Positions 22,382 to 33,825 of a stretch of DNA of 64,000 bases are shown here, in pieces. The notes beneath the pieces are model-generated. The model searched no databases and had not been told where the DNA came from. It saw only the letters and a list, made by a program, of their open reading frames with translations. Origin of the DNA: Thozetella sp. PMI_491 (lineage: Eukaryota; Ascomycota; Sordariomycetes; Chaetosphaeriales; Chaetosphaeriaceae). Made by a program: the position numbers and the translations under genes. The stretch is taken from the NCBI GenBank assembly GCA_021432635.1, contig MU270092.1, positions 186,001-250,000 on the forward strand, read 5' to 3'. Within the stretch, counting starts at the first letter, position 1, and the number at the start of each line of letters is the position of its first letter.

Positions 22382-24476
22382 CTAGACATCTTCAGCATGC
22401 TCGCCATTACGCTCCTTCTCGGCCATCACCGCGGTCTCGCTGCCGGCGCCAGTACTGCCACGGAGGATCTGGGCCAGGCCGATCTCGTTATTGATCTCCT
22501 CCATGCGCTCGAAGTCAGCCTGCGCTGCGCCCTCGGATCCGAAAATGACGTCCTGCGCGGTGCTGTCAGCCATACTGCCTTGAGGGTCCTGGTAGACGTT
22601 GGGGGGATCTTACCATTTCTTCCAGCGTCAATCGCTTTGTCTCCGGAACGAAGAAGTAGATGAACGCTGCGCCGAGGTAGGTGAGAAGTCCAAATAGGAT
22701 ATATGTGCCGTACGAAATGCCGTTCAGCATGTCAGGCGTGACCTGGCCGACGATGAAGTTGTTCATCCAGTTACTACTCGCTCCGAGCGAGACACCGTAC
22801 GGCCGTGAGCTCAGCGGCCAGATCTCGGCGATGATGATCCAGGCGCAGGGGCCCCAGGAGTAGCCGAAGTGGATGACGAAGAGCCAGACCATGCAGACAG
22901 CCGCCCACCCGGCGGAGCTCTGGGTCGCCCACTGGTCGCGGTCCTTGGCCACAATGACCGCGATGATGATGTGGCATGTTGCCATGCCGATAGCTCCAAT
23001 GGTGAGCACAGGCTTCCTGCCGACACGGTCGATCCACAGAACGGAAGGGATAGTGGCGATGAACATAACGATGCCGACGACTCCTGTTGCCAGGAGCGAG
23101 GTCTCGGTGCTGTCGAGGCCGAGGTCTTTGAAGATGGTGGGGGCGTAGTACAGAACGGCGTTGATGCCCGTCCATTGCTGTCGCATCTTGTAAGCTGCAT
23201 CCTGACCCGTTGCCATGTGTGGCCCGCGACGCGGCTTACCTGGAAGAACATGGTGACCGTCGCCACCACCACGCGCTTGAACATGCTCCTCGTCTGGAAC
23301 AGGGACTTGATGGCCACGAATTGCAGCTTGAAGGTGTTCCAGGCCGTCTGCTCGCGCAGATGAGGAAAGTGCTCGGCGACTGTTCGCTTCTCAAAAAGCG
23401 ACTGAGCCTTGATCTCGAGAAACTCGAGCTCGACGAGCTCGTGGTCCGGCGAGAGGTTTCGTAGGCTTGATAGCACGCGTCGAGCCTCTTCCTCACGGCC
23501 GTGATGGACCAGCCAACGCGGCGAGAAAGGCATGAAGGCCATGCCGACGAAGAGCACCAGTGCAGGGGCCAGCTGCAGGCAGATGGGGGTCAGCCAAGCC
23601 GCGTTCGACTGCGTCTCCAGGGCCGTACCGCCGATGTAGTTGGTTCCGCTGCGCAATGTTAGCTGGCCCACCGGCGCCACGCGCGGTTGATATGACATAC
23701 TAATCGATCCAGAAGGAAATCATGATTCCGAAGCAGATGGCGAGCTGCTGAGTCGCGACAAGCGCACCACGGACCTCCGGGGGCGCCACCTCGGCGTTAT
23801 AGACTGGAATCACGAAGGCAAGGCTGCCAACGCCCACTGCACACAATAGGAAGCGGTCAGCAACGATCACGGCGCAACGATGGGGTATGAGCCAAGGCCA
23901 CTAACTTCCCCTATATGTGCCCTTGCGTTAGCATTTAGGAACGGGTATCACCAAGGCGCGGGGTGCACAAACGTGATGAACCGGCCGGCAAGAATTGCCT
24001 GGTAGCCGGCTGAGACAGCAGTGGCTTGAATGATGACACCGAGCATGAAGACGGCGCAGGCGACGAGGACCGAGTATTTACGCGAGATAGCCTCCGCCAT
24101 GAACGAAGAGAGAAGCGTTCTGCAGTCGGTATCAGACAACTGGCCGCGCCACCGCTACCAACAAGTGCGCAACTTACCCAATCCAGGCGCCGAGCTCCAG
24201 GATGGACGTCAGCCATCCCTTCTTTGTCTGGTCCGCCTTGGGGTCCAGCGGATCGTACTCGCCCATGTGGACCTGGAAGGAGGGCATGGCGAGCACGCCC
24301 GAGAACATGCCCTGGTTGTAGCCGTACAGCACGCCGCCAATGCAGGCGAAGGCCGCGATGCTGAAGACCCGGAAGTTCTTTACCAGGGCCTTGGGGCCAC
24401 TCGAGCCCATCAGCGCCTGGCGCCTCGTCAAGGCGGCGTCATAGAAGCCACCGGCACCTGCGTCGGCCCCACCCAT
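22382..24476 (-). CDS. MFS sugar transporter (sugar porter family)
   Basis: Encodes 576 residues in seven exons: 24476-24178, 24119-23973, 23910-23906 (5 nt), 23836-23701, 23648-23240, 23177-22614 and 22552-22382 (577 codons). Twelve-helix hexose-type porter of the plasma membrane. Motifs in order: GYNQGMFSGVL in helix 1, RFITGMGVGSLA, then YNAEVAPPEVRGAL, FWIDYGTNYIGG, TMFFQQWTGINAVLYYAP, the DRVGRKP loop, PETKRLTLEEM and the tail DVIFGSEGAAQADFERMEEI. The 5-nt exon GGGAA is required: without it the reading frame breaks exactly inside RFITGMGVG. The upstream in-frame codons at 24506 begin with GTG, so the ATG at 24476 is used. Glucose, quinate and related sugars are all possible substrates. 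Confidence 0.93.
23906..23910 (-). other. Five-nucleotide micro-exon of the MFS transporter
   Basis: On the minus strand the exon is GGGAA. It follows an intron of 62 nt ending ACATATAG with a GCTAAC branch site. It precedes an intron of 69 nt starting GTTAGT with GCTGAC near its end. It supplies the second half of Thr, a Gly and the A of Met in RFITGMGVG. Confidence 0.8.
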
Positions 24477-27400
24477 GGTTGCGCGGCTGAGGCTGTAAGA
24501 GGTCACGTCTAAGTCGGAGCAAGTACGAGGCGAGGAGGTGGCGAGCCTGATCCCCCGGCGAGAGGAAGCTTAGCCTTTGGGGGAAACGAGATTGGCGAGA
24601 GAGAAGAGAGAGAGGAAGAGAGGCGAGAGAGATCACCGACTTGTCGCGAAAGGCAAGGCCCGCGGAGGAATGAATAAGGAGATTTTTATTTTGGCCACCC
24701 GGCTGGGCGGACGGAAAGGGTCCAGGCCTAATAAATACCACTCTATCAACCTGTCACATCGTCCAATTGCCCGGGAACCGAGCGTGGAGCGGGCTCCATT
24801 GGTAACGGTCCGTATGCGACCTTTCGCGGTCGAATACTCCATGAGGGTGGACCGCTCGGCCGTGATTCTCCCACCTTTTGGCTCGAGACTGCGTGCTGCC
24901 GAGCAAATCACAGCGGCGGGCACGACTGCAGAACCGGTAGTGATCGAACCGCGTCCCACAGGCGAACCTGGGGGGAGCACCAGCGGGGAAGCTCTCGCCC
25001 CACCCAGGTCCTCCCCATCACCGTCAGATCTAGGCCGAGATGAGGGGTATATCCAGATTGGGTCCTCCGTACCGCAGGGAGCGCGGGTGAGGTTGTCGTG
25101 TAAGACGCGCCCTGTGGGGAGAGCGGAGGGGTCGGGGGTGCGGCGCGGAGAGACGCTCGGTCGCTTCCAGCTGCAGCTTGCGGCGCGATCCCACCTCGCA
25201 CCTTGCAAGCCGGCGCAGATCCGAGCCGTGAGGACACGGTATTTAGCCTGAAAGCCGAATTAACCCACCTGCAGGCCCTCGCCCATTGGCGCGGGAGGCG
25301 GATCGGCAAGTGACGAGCCAAGTCGCCCGGCGGATTCGCAGGGCCCTGCTTGGAGCGGTTGCTTAGTGCCACGGGAGAGGCTGCCGCGTGGCGCTGTCTC
25401 CTCGGCCCTATTGCGTATGTGGGAAGGGGGGCACGAGGAGGAGTAGGAGGGACACCATCGGCCTATTCTCGCACTTTGACGCTCGCCGCGATGGAGGTGT
25501 TCGGCACTGCGATTGTCCACCAGGCTGTACTGCCATAGCTGCATCCCGGCCGTATGGTAAAATGTTCCAGTTTAATTTGCCGTGGGTATCATCTACCACC
25601 CCGCGGTTGTCTCTCATTCCTCTGGCCAATTGCACGGCGGAGACAGATCGACCTCGACGTATTGGGGACGAGAACTGGGACGAACTCCCAGGCTCGGGGT
25701 CCTGACCCAAGGCTTTGGTCGCCGGGCATGCAGCTGCGCGACGGAAAACCAGGAAGCAGGGCCATTTAGACTACGTCTTGGGGAGCTGCTGGTTGGAACT
25801 TTTGTTTCCTGGGTCAAGTGTGCGGCCTACGCTGCGGAAGGGACTGGCGTCACACGGTGGATATCCTTCCATCTAAATGGTTGACTGTAGAGAACAGCAT
25901 CCTCACCCTGCCGTGTTCCGCCGAGCAAGGAACATTGTATTTGGCATATAGTCGCAGAGTCTCCGCCTACATACGAATGTCTCCCGTAGCTTGCCTGCCA
26001 TTTACTAGACATCACTGGGCAGGTCCAGCTCGGGGCTGGCATGTTAAACAATATAGTGAGCCACACTGCCGCTGTCGCCCAAGCCCTGAGAACATGGAAA
26101 GGAAGCATTGGCGCCAAAACCACTCCAGTTAGTACCTTAGATATATAAAGTATAAGGCTAGCTACGATTGGGCTAGAAAGCATGCTCCGGGCCCGCCGAC
26201 GAATATCTAGTGGACGTTGCTGAGCTAAGTCTTCGGCGGACCCAAGACGACCGAGAACCCAAACAACCTAGGTTATAACACACTTGTGTCCTTCTGATTA
26301 ACCAGATGACCTGAAGGTTCGGCCAAATCCTTTCACGCTTGGACGGTAGGTAAAAAACCTCGGAGCCAACATAGCAGCAGGTAGGTGTGAATGAGTTGAC
26401 AGGCGTATTGATGATGGCAAGACTCCAAAGGCTGCATGCTAAAGGATTGGACCCCATTTCTCTTGGCACGGGGTTGGTATTCTAAGCTGTCGACACTGGT
26501 CTCGAGTTGATAGCTGGCTGCGTGAACGATAGAGAAGGCGGGATTACGTGGGAGGCAGTTCGACACCAGAATCCTCGCTGTGAGCCTCACACCTCCCCTA
26601 TCACTACCGTATGAAAGTCCCTAGATAGGGGGTTAAACGAATGCAAGGTCTCAAAGGTAGTAGTATTCGATGTTAGTGAGGCTGACACGCAGGATTCTGG
26701 CACGAACATCGGCAGACCTCTCATTGGATTGGAGTCCCTATCGTGTTTGCTCGCCATATGACGAACCAACAAGCGTCCTACCTTGTCAAATTCGACTCTT
26801 TGCCACCTAACCCGGCATTAGTGCGTCGCATGTTTAGAGAAAAGAAGATTTGGAGACTTTTGTTTCTTCTGGTAGTGTACGCAGCAGCCTTCCTCCACGG
26901 CCAACAGTGGCGGGCGTGGTTCCAAGGCTTGGGTTGTTCGCGGGAGCTGATAATACAGCCAACACGAGGCAGACATTGCATGCAAATTTACCAGTAAACC
27001 TAGTCGCAGAGAGCAACCTGGCCTGATCTCGCGACCTGTGCCATCGGAAGATGATACCGGTGGGGATCTGGGCTCCTCCGCCTACGCCCACGAGGCGGCC
27101 ATGCAGTCGGGGCAGACTACTCTCCGATGCGGAAGCTTCTTAGGTCTAGGGCGCCATCGAGCCCTTTCTCAACGGCCGCGTTCTGACCTTGCGACCGAGG
27201 AGGGGCGGGAGCAGCCACGCGATGGTGACGATCGGCCCTCGGGCAGAGGCCATAGACCAGACCTGGCTGCGCGGCGGCGGCCATCACGTCAGGCCTAAAA
27301 CAGTCTAGGTAGCCGGACAACCGGGGCAATCGAAATCACGGTCACGATGCAGGAGGTCTCGCCGTGCCGGCTAAGCGCATCCTTCGTCGTTCGCCGCACG

Positions 27401-28174
27401 ATATGTCCTACACCGCCCGGGGATTGACGAATCTGAGGTAGATTACGGTGCCTTGTGGGCAGTGCGCAGTTGATCAACTCTTCCCGGTCTCCGCTCCCCA
27501 GAGACATGCATGTTGGCATCGGCGCCGCAGGATATTGTACGGATACACCCTTGAGAATGCGAGGCGATGCGTGGTACTTGAAGGTAAGCCCCGAGTTGGT
27601 CGTCGTTGAAGGGCCGTGGCACACCTACATTACCAGACCCGACCGGGTACGATCCAGGACCGTGGGGTTGTCCCATATGGCGCAGAAGGGGGGGGAGCGA
27701 GATTTCGACCCTCCTTCGCAGCCCTGCGTCCACGGATCAAGGGGCGGAGAGGGTAAGGGGGGAAGCAGCGAGATGTCGGCCCCAACGTACCTTCGAGATG
27801 GCGAGAAGTGCCGGGGGACCCCCGAGAGTCGATTTAGGACGTGGCGGACGGTTGGATCCCACACAAGACATGACATTGGACACTCGATGAACAACAGGAG
27901 TGAACTTGGGTGTGCATACGATTTACCCTCTACGTCGCACATGCTGACGGCGTACAGGAGCATCAGGCGTCGACGATTGGGCAAGCCAAGAGTGGATGAT
28001 GTTTTTTTAGCTGTTGCCCATTTTGCCTGGCCCAGTCGTGTCTCACGCCCGAACTGCAGGCAATTTCCCCGATCTTGCCACTTGAGAAATGAAATTGCAG
28101 TCGCATCCGGAGGACACGCCCGTCTCGAGCACGTGCGGTGCGAAAAGGAAGGAGGGCATCGTGCGTGCAACTTA
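24477..28174. other. MFS promoter and long gene-poor region, left part
   Basis: The first several hundred bases are the transporter promoter and leader, with GA-rich DNA at about 24590-24640. Beyond that, open frames are numerous but overlap on both strands and carry no motif. The longest, 27455-28231 plus, has a mirror frame of similar length on the other strand, as GC-rich non-coding DNA often does. I cannot support a gene. Confidence 0.5.
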
Positions 28175-28220
28175 CAAGCAGCCAAGCAGCCGCCAAGCAG
28201 CCGCCAAGCAGCCAAGCAGC
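28175..28220 (+). repeat. Short tandem repeat, CAAGCAGC with CCGC spacer variants
   Basis: Five units in a row: CAAGCAGC, CAAGCAGCCGC twice, then CAAGCAGC twice. The 8- and 11-nt unit lengths suggest slippage. A 12-base C run follows at about 28273-28284. Confidence 0.8.
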
Positions 28221-30027
28221 GTGGAGCTTAGAGCATCATCGATCATGCCAGGGACGGGACCCCTCCTTCTCTCCCCCCCCCCCCGGTTTGCACTAAAGGG
28301 AACCGGGGTGTCGCTGTGCAGCGCACAGACACGCTCAGTAGATCACCCGATCCCGGTGGAGATCCGGTGGCATATGGCCAATCATGGCGCAAGCATGGGG
28401 ATGGCGCGCCCAAATTTAGAAGCTCGCCCAGTGAATTGCCGCCATCGAGCATGCTCAACCGCCAAATTAAACTTGACGCGCGCGGCTCCAGCCAGTCGAG
28501 AGTTCGAGCCTGTCCGCCCTGGGGCCATTTGTGTCTTTCACCGGCTGCCCGCTCTCGCCTCTCTCCCCAGCTCAGCGAGCGCCTCTGGGCCTGTAGACTT
28601 TGTATGGACAGCCAGCCGAGCCAATCCGGCCACCGCCACGGCCTTCGGAACGATCCCTTGCCTTGTTTCACCACCGAGAAAAAAAAGAAGCTCTTGAGCC
28701 ACGGCAAACAGCCAGGTCTCAGCTGCATGTCATTCGCCTCGCCTCAGCTGAGATGCGCGCCTGTGTCCGCGCGTTCCCTCTAGCTGATCGGCTCCGTCGT
28801 TAGGTCCGCCGTGGACCGCCGTGGACCGCCCCGTGCAAAGAAGTAGGGAAAAGGAAGGAGGGGGCCGGCCGGTCGTCGATTCCTACAGGAGAAGCGCCAG
28901 CTGCTGGAGCCGCATGCTCGACGCCAACGTCGCCTGCCGCCCCAATCTCCCTTGTCCGCATGATTTTGGTTGCCGTCGGCGATAGGTGCCCCCGGTGAGA
29001 GCGGGCGTGCGCGATCCTACCTTCGACCGCCGTCGTGCTTTGCCGACTACCACATTGCCCCCAATGCAGGCAGTCGGTGTGTAGCGCCTGGCGATGGCTA
29101 CGCGCTGGCTAGGAAGGGGGCGAGACGCCCTTCGCGCTCTGTTTGCTCGCGGATGGGGCCTCAGCGCTATCTCGTCGGCCCAATGCTCTGCGTTCCCATT
29201 CTGTCGGGTCCCAGAGACAAGCTCAGATGGCCTTGTCTCTGGCCGATTCGAAAAGCGTGAAACTGGCGATCGAGGCCGCGGCTGCTGCGTCCCCCATCCC
29301 TCTATCCCCCAGGCCGACCTGCGAGGTTGACCCTGCATTCTACTATGTAGGATCCCAGCCCGCCGGACCCCAACGTGTTTCTTGTTTCGCGCCCGTTCCT
29401 ACCCTCGATCGCGCAGATGCACAACGCCATCACAGATGAACATCACCTTAGCTTCGTGACCCTCCATCAACTTTTTTATTTTATTTTTTTCGAATGAGGC
29501 TAAACATCTCGTGCGGTGGCTAGCCTCCCGGTGTTCCATGATCCGAAGCCGTAGATAGCCCACAGCCAGTGCGTGTGCGGCAAGGCGAGGCTTGGAGACT
29601 TTTTCTGCTTCCTGCATGCACGAGGCTGGCGGCTACTGCTACCAACACCATTTTAACCCGACCCCTGCTACTCTTAACTATTTTTGACACAGCACCCGCC
29701 CTCTCCGCCCGCTCCCCCACAGCTCCACCCACCGGCTCTCCTGCTACTCGGATCAGGTAAGCTCGCTTGGCTGTTTGGTTCAGAGCTGTCATCTTTCCAA
29801 ATCCGTCGCCCCCTTCTGGGCACTGCAGATTTGCATTGAGACCTCCAATGAGATACCATCTGCTGCCCCCTTTCAGGGCGTATGGCACGGCTTGATTTGG
29901 CGAAACTGGATGACAGCACCCATCTCGGGTATGCGCCTTGTTGCTACTTCGGTACTCGTTTCCACTCTAAAAACGACCGATTCTGTTCGTGAGCCTCCCC
30001 CGGTTCCGAAGATGAGGAGGAAGGGGG
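28221..30027. other. Gene-poor region, right part before the gap
   Basis: No supported gene. A small direct repeat of GTGGACCGCC units lies near 28803-28831, and a T-rich patch near 29470-29490. Open frames overlap on both strands without family features. Confidence 0.4.
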
Positions 30028-30227
30028 NNNNNNNNNNNNNNNNNNNNNNNNNNNNNNNNNNNNNNNNNNNNNNNNNNNNNNNNNNNNNNNNNNNNNNNNN
30101 NNNNNNNNNNNNNNNNNNNNNNNNNNNNNNNNNNNNNNNNNNNNNNNNNNNNNNNNNNNNNNNNNNNNNNNNNNNNNNNNNNNNNNNNNNNNNNNNNNNN
30201 NNNNNNNNNNNNNNNNNNNNNNNNNNN
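30028..30227. other. Assembly gap of 200 N flanked by G runs
   Basis: Exactly 200 undetermined bases. Five G precede the gap and 28 G follow it (30228-30255). The round size suggests a scaffold placeholder, and the G runs suggest read failure in a homopolymer or G-rich repeat. Confidence 0.95.
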
Positions 30228-30255
30228 GGGGGGGGGGGGGGGGGGGGGGGGGGGG

Positions 30256-31402
30256 AAGGGCATATGCAGAGCGGCGAGACAGGGTATCGAGATACAATCG
30301 CGATGCCTGCCAGCCCATCTCAATCTCGCGCGTCAAGCAAACCGGCAGGGTTCCACGCAGCAACCATCCTGCCGTCCGATATTTGTCTTGCCTTGTCGGA
30401 GTTGCTTTTGTTACCTCGTGGTACGGAGCGTGGCGCCCGGGTGCTAGCATGATGCACCTCGGCCGACCTTACCCCTGGTCCGGCCCCATATTTCTTAGCC
30501 GCCGTTCGACATAGTACCACCACTGCCCCATGCTCCTAGATGGCCGCCGTTGTAGCCGCCCAGCCTCGAACAAACGCCGGCAGCCCGAGAGGCGCCAGCC
30601 AATATCAACGGCCGTACTTTGCTCTCCCTCGTCTTTCAGACACACGAGCTAGGTTTCATGAGACCAGCTCGCTGGCAAGATACCCTTGTTTCAGATCCTC
30701 TTCCCCAGTCTCACTCTCATTCCTGGTCGAGGTACCTCGGGGCACCCTCCACACACCCCTGTCCGGGTACAACCTAAGCAGGTCGGCTTCAACACCCACA
30801 CTTAGATAGCCGTACATGTCTCCTCCCCTCCTACTTTTGTCCTGCGATTTCCATCTTTAGCCACGACATCCTGTTATAAGTAACTGGCCGTCCGCCCCTC
30901 CCGGCCTACTTCCAAGGCTTCCTGTCCAGTCCCATCCAGTCCTGCAGTACTCTCTCTCACAAGCGACCAAGTTCCACTTCAAGTCGTTTCCTTTTCCTTT
31001 TTTCCTTTTTCTATCTTTCCTATCTCTCTCTCTCTCTCTGTCTATCTCTCTCAACCTCACCATTCGTTGCTGGCCAGCCATTCGTTTGATACGAAATTCC
31101 AAACTTCCCCCCCCTCTCCTCAGCTGCTTTCGAGCTTCCCAGCGAGGCCCACTAGCAGACCTACGTCAACAACCAACCCCTCACGCCTCAAGACCTACCT
31201 TCGCTCTTCCTCCCAAAAGACCGCCGCACTCTAATCGCTAATTCGCTTGTAATCCGGCCTCCGGTTCTCGTTCGCTCGCCGAGCCCGATTTTTTCTTTCT
31301 TCCGCTTCAGGATCTTCACTTTCGCTGTCTACTACGTCATCTTATATAGAGAGGCATCTCTCCACACGAGAGGTCCTGCATTAGACCTGCTTATACCCTA
31401 GA
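30256..31402 (+). promoter_or_regulatory. Promoter and long CT-rich leader of the Myb-like gene
   Basis: From about 30940 to 31400 the plus strand is strongly pyrimidine-rich, with a TCTC microsatellite at about 31019-31052. This is typical of the transcription start and 5' leader of highly expressed Pezizomycotina genes. No separate gene is visible. Confidence 0.5.
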
Positions 31403-32440
31403 ATGCCCAAGATCACCCGGGCACCCACACACCGATACCTCGCCAACCCTATCGCGGTCCCCACCGCCAACCCCACAAGCACAACAACCATGTCCTACTA
31501 CAACGCCCGCCAGGTTCCGACCTACTACGCCGACGTGAACACAACCGCTCCGCCGGCTGGTATGGGAGTTCCCGCCTACGACCCCTACGCTGTTGCCCCG
31601 CTCACCATCCCGCCTACCAACCCCGGCCCGCTCCCGGCCCAGCACCGGGCCTCCTCGGGCGCTTGGACGGTCCAGGACGACAACACCCTGCTGGCCGCCC
31701 GCGCCTCGGGCCAGAACTGGAGCCAGATTCAGGCTCAGTACTTCCCCGGGAAGACGGGGAACGCCTGCCGGAAGCGTCACGAGCGGCTGATGGAGCGGAA
31801 GGGTGCCGACGACTGGGACACACGCAAGCTCGAGCGCCTTAGCAAGGAGTACATGAGCATGCGGAAGGAAATCTGGGCCCCTCTGGCTGCCAAGACTGGC
31901 GAGAAGTGGAACGTCGTCGAGCAAAAGGTTAGTTTCCCTTTCTTTTTCGTCCCTAGACGACGAGTGGCCGAGAGCTAACACATCATCTAGTGCATGTCCA
32001 ATGGGTTGAAGAACATCCAACTCCACGCTCGAGCCTACGCACGCAAGGAACGCCTTGGCTCCGGCCTCCCGCTCCCTCCTTACGACGACGACAGCGGCGT
32101 CTCGGTGGTTGGCATGCCCGACATCGACGACGGCCCGGAGGACGCCTACAGCAGCCCTGAGTCGACCCACAGCCACAGCGGCAGCGGTAGCAGCACCGCT
32201 GGGCAGCCCTCCTACGGGAGTGTCATGCACAGCCAAGACAGCTATCAGGGCTACAACTACGGCCAGTCCCACCACAGCTACACCAGCTCCGTGTCTAGCA
32301 ACGGCGCCGCCGGCTATGTCCAGGCCAGCCATGGTAGCCAGAGCACCAGTCCCTACATGAGCCACCCCAACCGGCTCCCCAGCGTGAGCAACATTGGTAT
32401 CGACCACATCATCAACCGTGCTCCCCACAATGGCATGTAA
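31403..32440 (+). CDS. Myb/SANT-like DNA-binding protein
   Basis: Two exons (31403-31927 and 31991-32440) encode 324 residues, likely a nuclear regulator. A Myb-like domain starts at about residue 85 with SGAWTVQDDNTLLAARASG, followed by NWSQIQAQYFPGKTGNACRK, and a second helical segment follows up to the intron (WAPLAAKTGEKWNVVEQK). The helix-turn-helix tryptophans and the NACRKRHERL recognition helix are present. The C-terminal half is disordered, rich in Ser, Gly, Tyr and His, and ends DHIINRAPHNGM. Two starts are possible. The ATG at 31403 gives the longest product. The ATG at 31490 (MSYYNARQVP) has the better context, ACAACCATG, and may be the real one, because the first 29 residues look like translated leader. 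Confidence 0.85.
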
Positions 32441-33825
32441 AACACTTGCCAACCACACCATATATCCAATCTTTTCTTTTTCTTTTTGTCAACTACACTG
32501 TTCTCTCTTTTGTCATCGAGCTTTTAGGCCGGCATTTTTTCTTCACTGGCTAGGCGGGAGCGCGCCTGTCGGGCATTGGCGTTTTGTTGGGAGGATTCGT
32601 CTCACTTAGCGTGGGCCAGTTGGCACATTTCTTTCGCAAGGCGTACAGGAGACTTGGCGTTTCACACACCAAAGGGGACAGGGCATGGAGCGCGGCATTT
32701 GCTACGTTGGTCTGGTAGGAGTTGATGAGGTTCCCAATTCCAGTCGCTGCATTAATGACAGAGGCATCGAGGCGTGGAGGGCGGAGCGATGGTCATGACG
32801 GGGACAACCAACCACACCACAATGTACAACATCCTTTCAAGGCACCGGATCTGGGCATAGATACCATGAAAATGAGCGAGTGAGCGCCATCAGGCAGACA
32901 GAGACATGTGGAGGACGAACTAGTGCGCTATGAAAAGAATTCATCATTTTGATCCCGTGTGCTTCCTCGCTGCCGCCATGTCTAGACTATAAATAGCACC
33001 CGCGGGCTGTGGCTCAAGGTCCGGGCACCACCCGCCTGAAGACTACGGGAGATCGTCCTCATGGACCAAGGGAGGCAGGCGGGAGTGCCCAGCGCCTCGT
33101 TCCAATTTATGCTCTGAGGCTGTGAGTGCGGCCGCTGTTCGAAACTCTAGAAGGTACGAGTTGCCCCGGCCGCCTGTTGCTGAGCCGGCTGGTGTCTTTC
33201 GAGCACGTCTAATGTCTGGCCATTATTCGGCGGGATGTTCCCCGAACCGGCATTTATGCCCTTCCCAATTATTTGTATGGAAGTGTTACAGGACATACTC
33301 TTCATGCTATGGCTCGGACGAGCTGGGCTCGCGAACTTGCCAGGGCCTAGCCAAATTATTAAAGCTTGCGTTTAGGAGTCCCGGTATGGGCTATTAAATA
33401 GCATGAGTGGCTCAATAAGACCGATTGCTTAGATCTACCCTCTATACTACTGACCCGTTTAAGATGCCGGAATTCAAATGTCTGAGATACAATCCATCCA
33501 AAACTCGCCGGGTAAGTAAGTCACGACTGGCCATTGGCCGGCCCAGAGTATAATGGAATATCAATGAAATCTTGCGGCCCAAAGAGACGTCGCGCGTTTG
33601 CTGTGATGATACATTTGCCCCCTTCTACATGTAAGAACCCCCTGATCTAAAGATAAGTGACGGGAGATGACCGTGCTCCGAGTGCCTCCCAAATCTGCAA
33701 GCCAATACAATGCCGCGAGGTGGCTTCGTAGCAGCACCTCTGCAGGATGCAGTGCGTTTTACTCGTACATGGCAGCTATGCTCCGGCGCTTGAGCATCCT
33801 GTATATCAAATCCTCTTTACCCCAT
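32441..33825. other. Intergenic region between Myb-like gene and COX10
   Basis: Holds the 3' ends of two convergent genes. Pyrimidine-rich DNA follows the Myb stop at 32460-32500. No further gene, RNA or repeat can be supported; the frame at 33122-33397 has no features. Confidence 0.5.

Noticed and set aside
27455..28231. 258-codon plus-strand frame
   Set aside because: A similar frame is open on the other strand at 27625-28215. There is no family, start context or splice evidence, and its end runs into a tandem repeat.
28273..28284. C homopolymers here and near 39668-39683 and 63828-63839
   Set aside because: Plain homopolymer runs; no function is suggested and lengths may be sequencing error.
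29775..30452. Open frames crossing the N gap
   Set aside because: Undetermined bases were read as open codons, and the G run gives poly-Gly or poly-Pro.
31391..32461. 356-codon open frame on the minus strand
   Set aside because: It is the antisense shadow of the Myb-like gene. The plus strand has the domain and the intron; the minus product is a low-complexity Val/Gly/Ala string.
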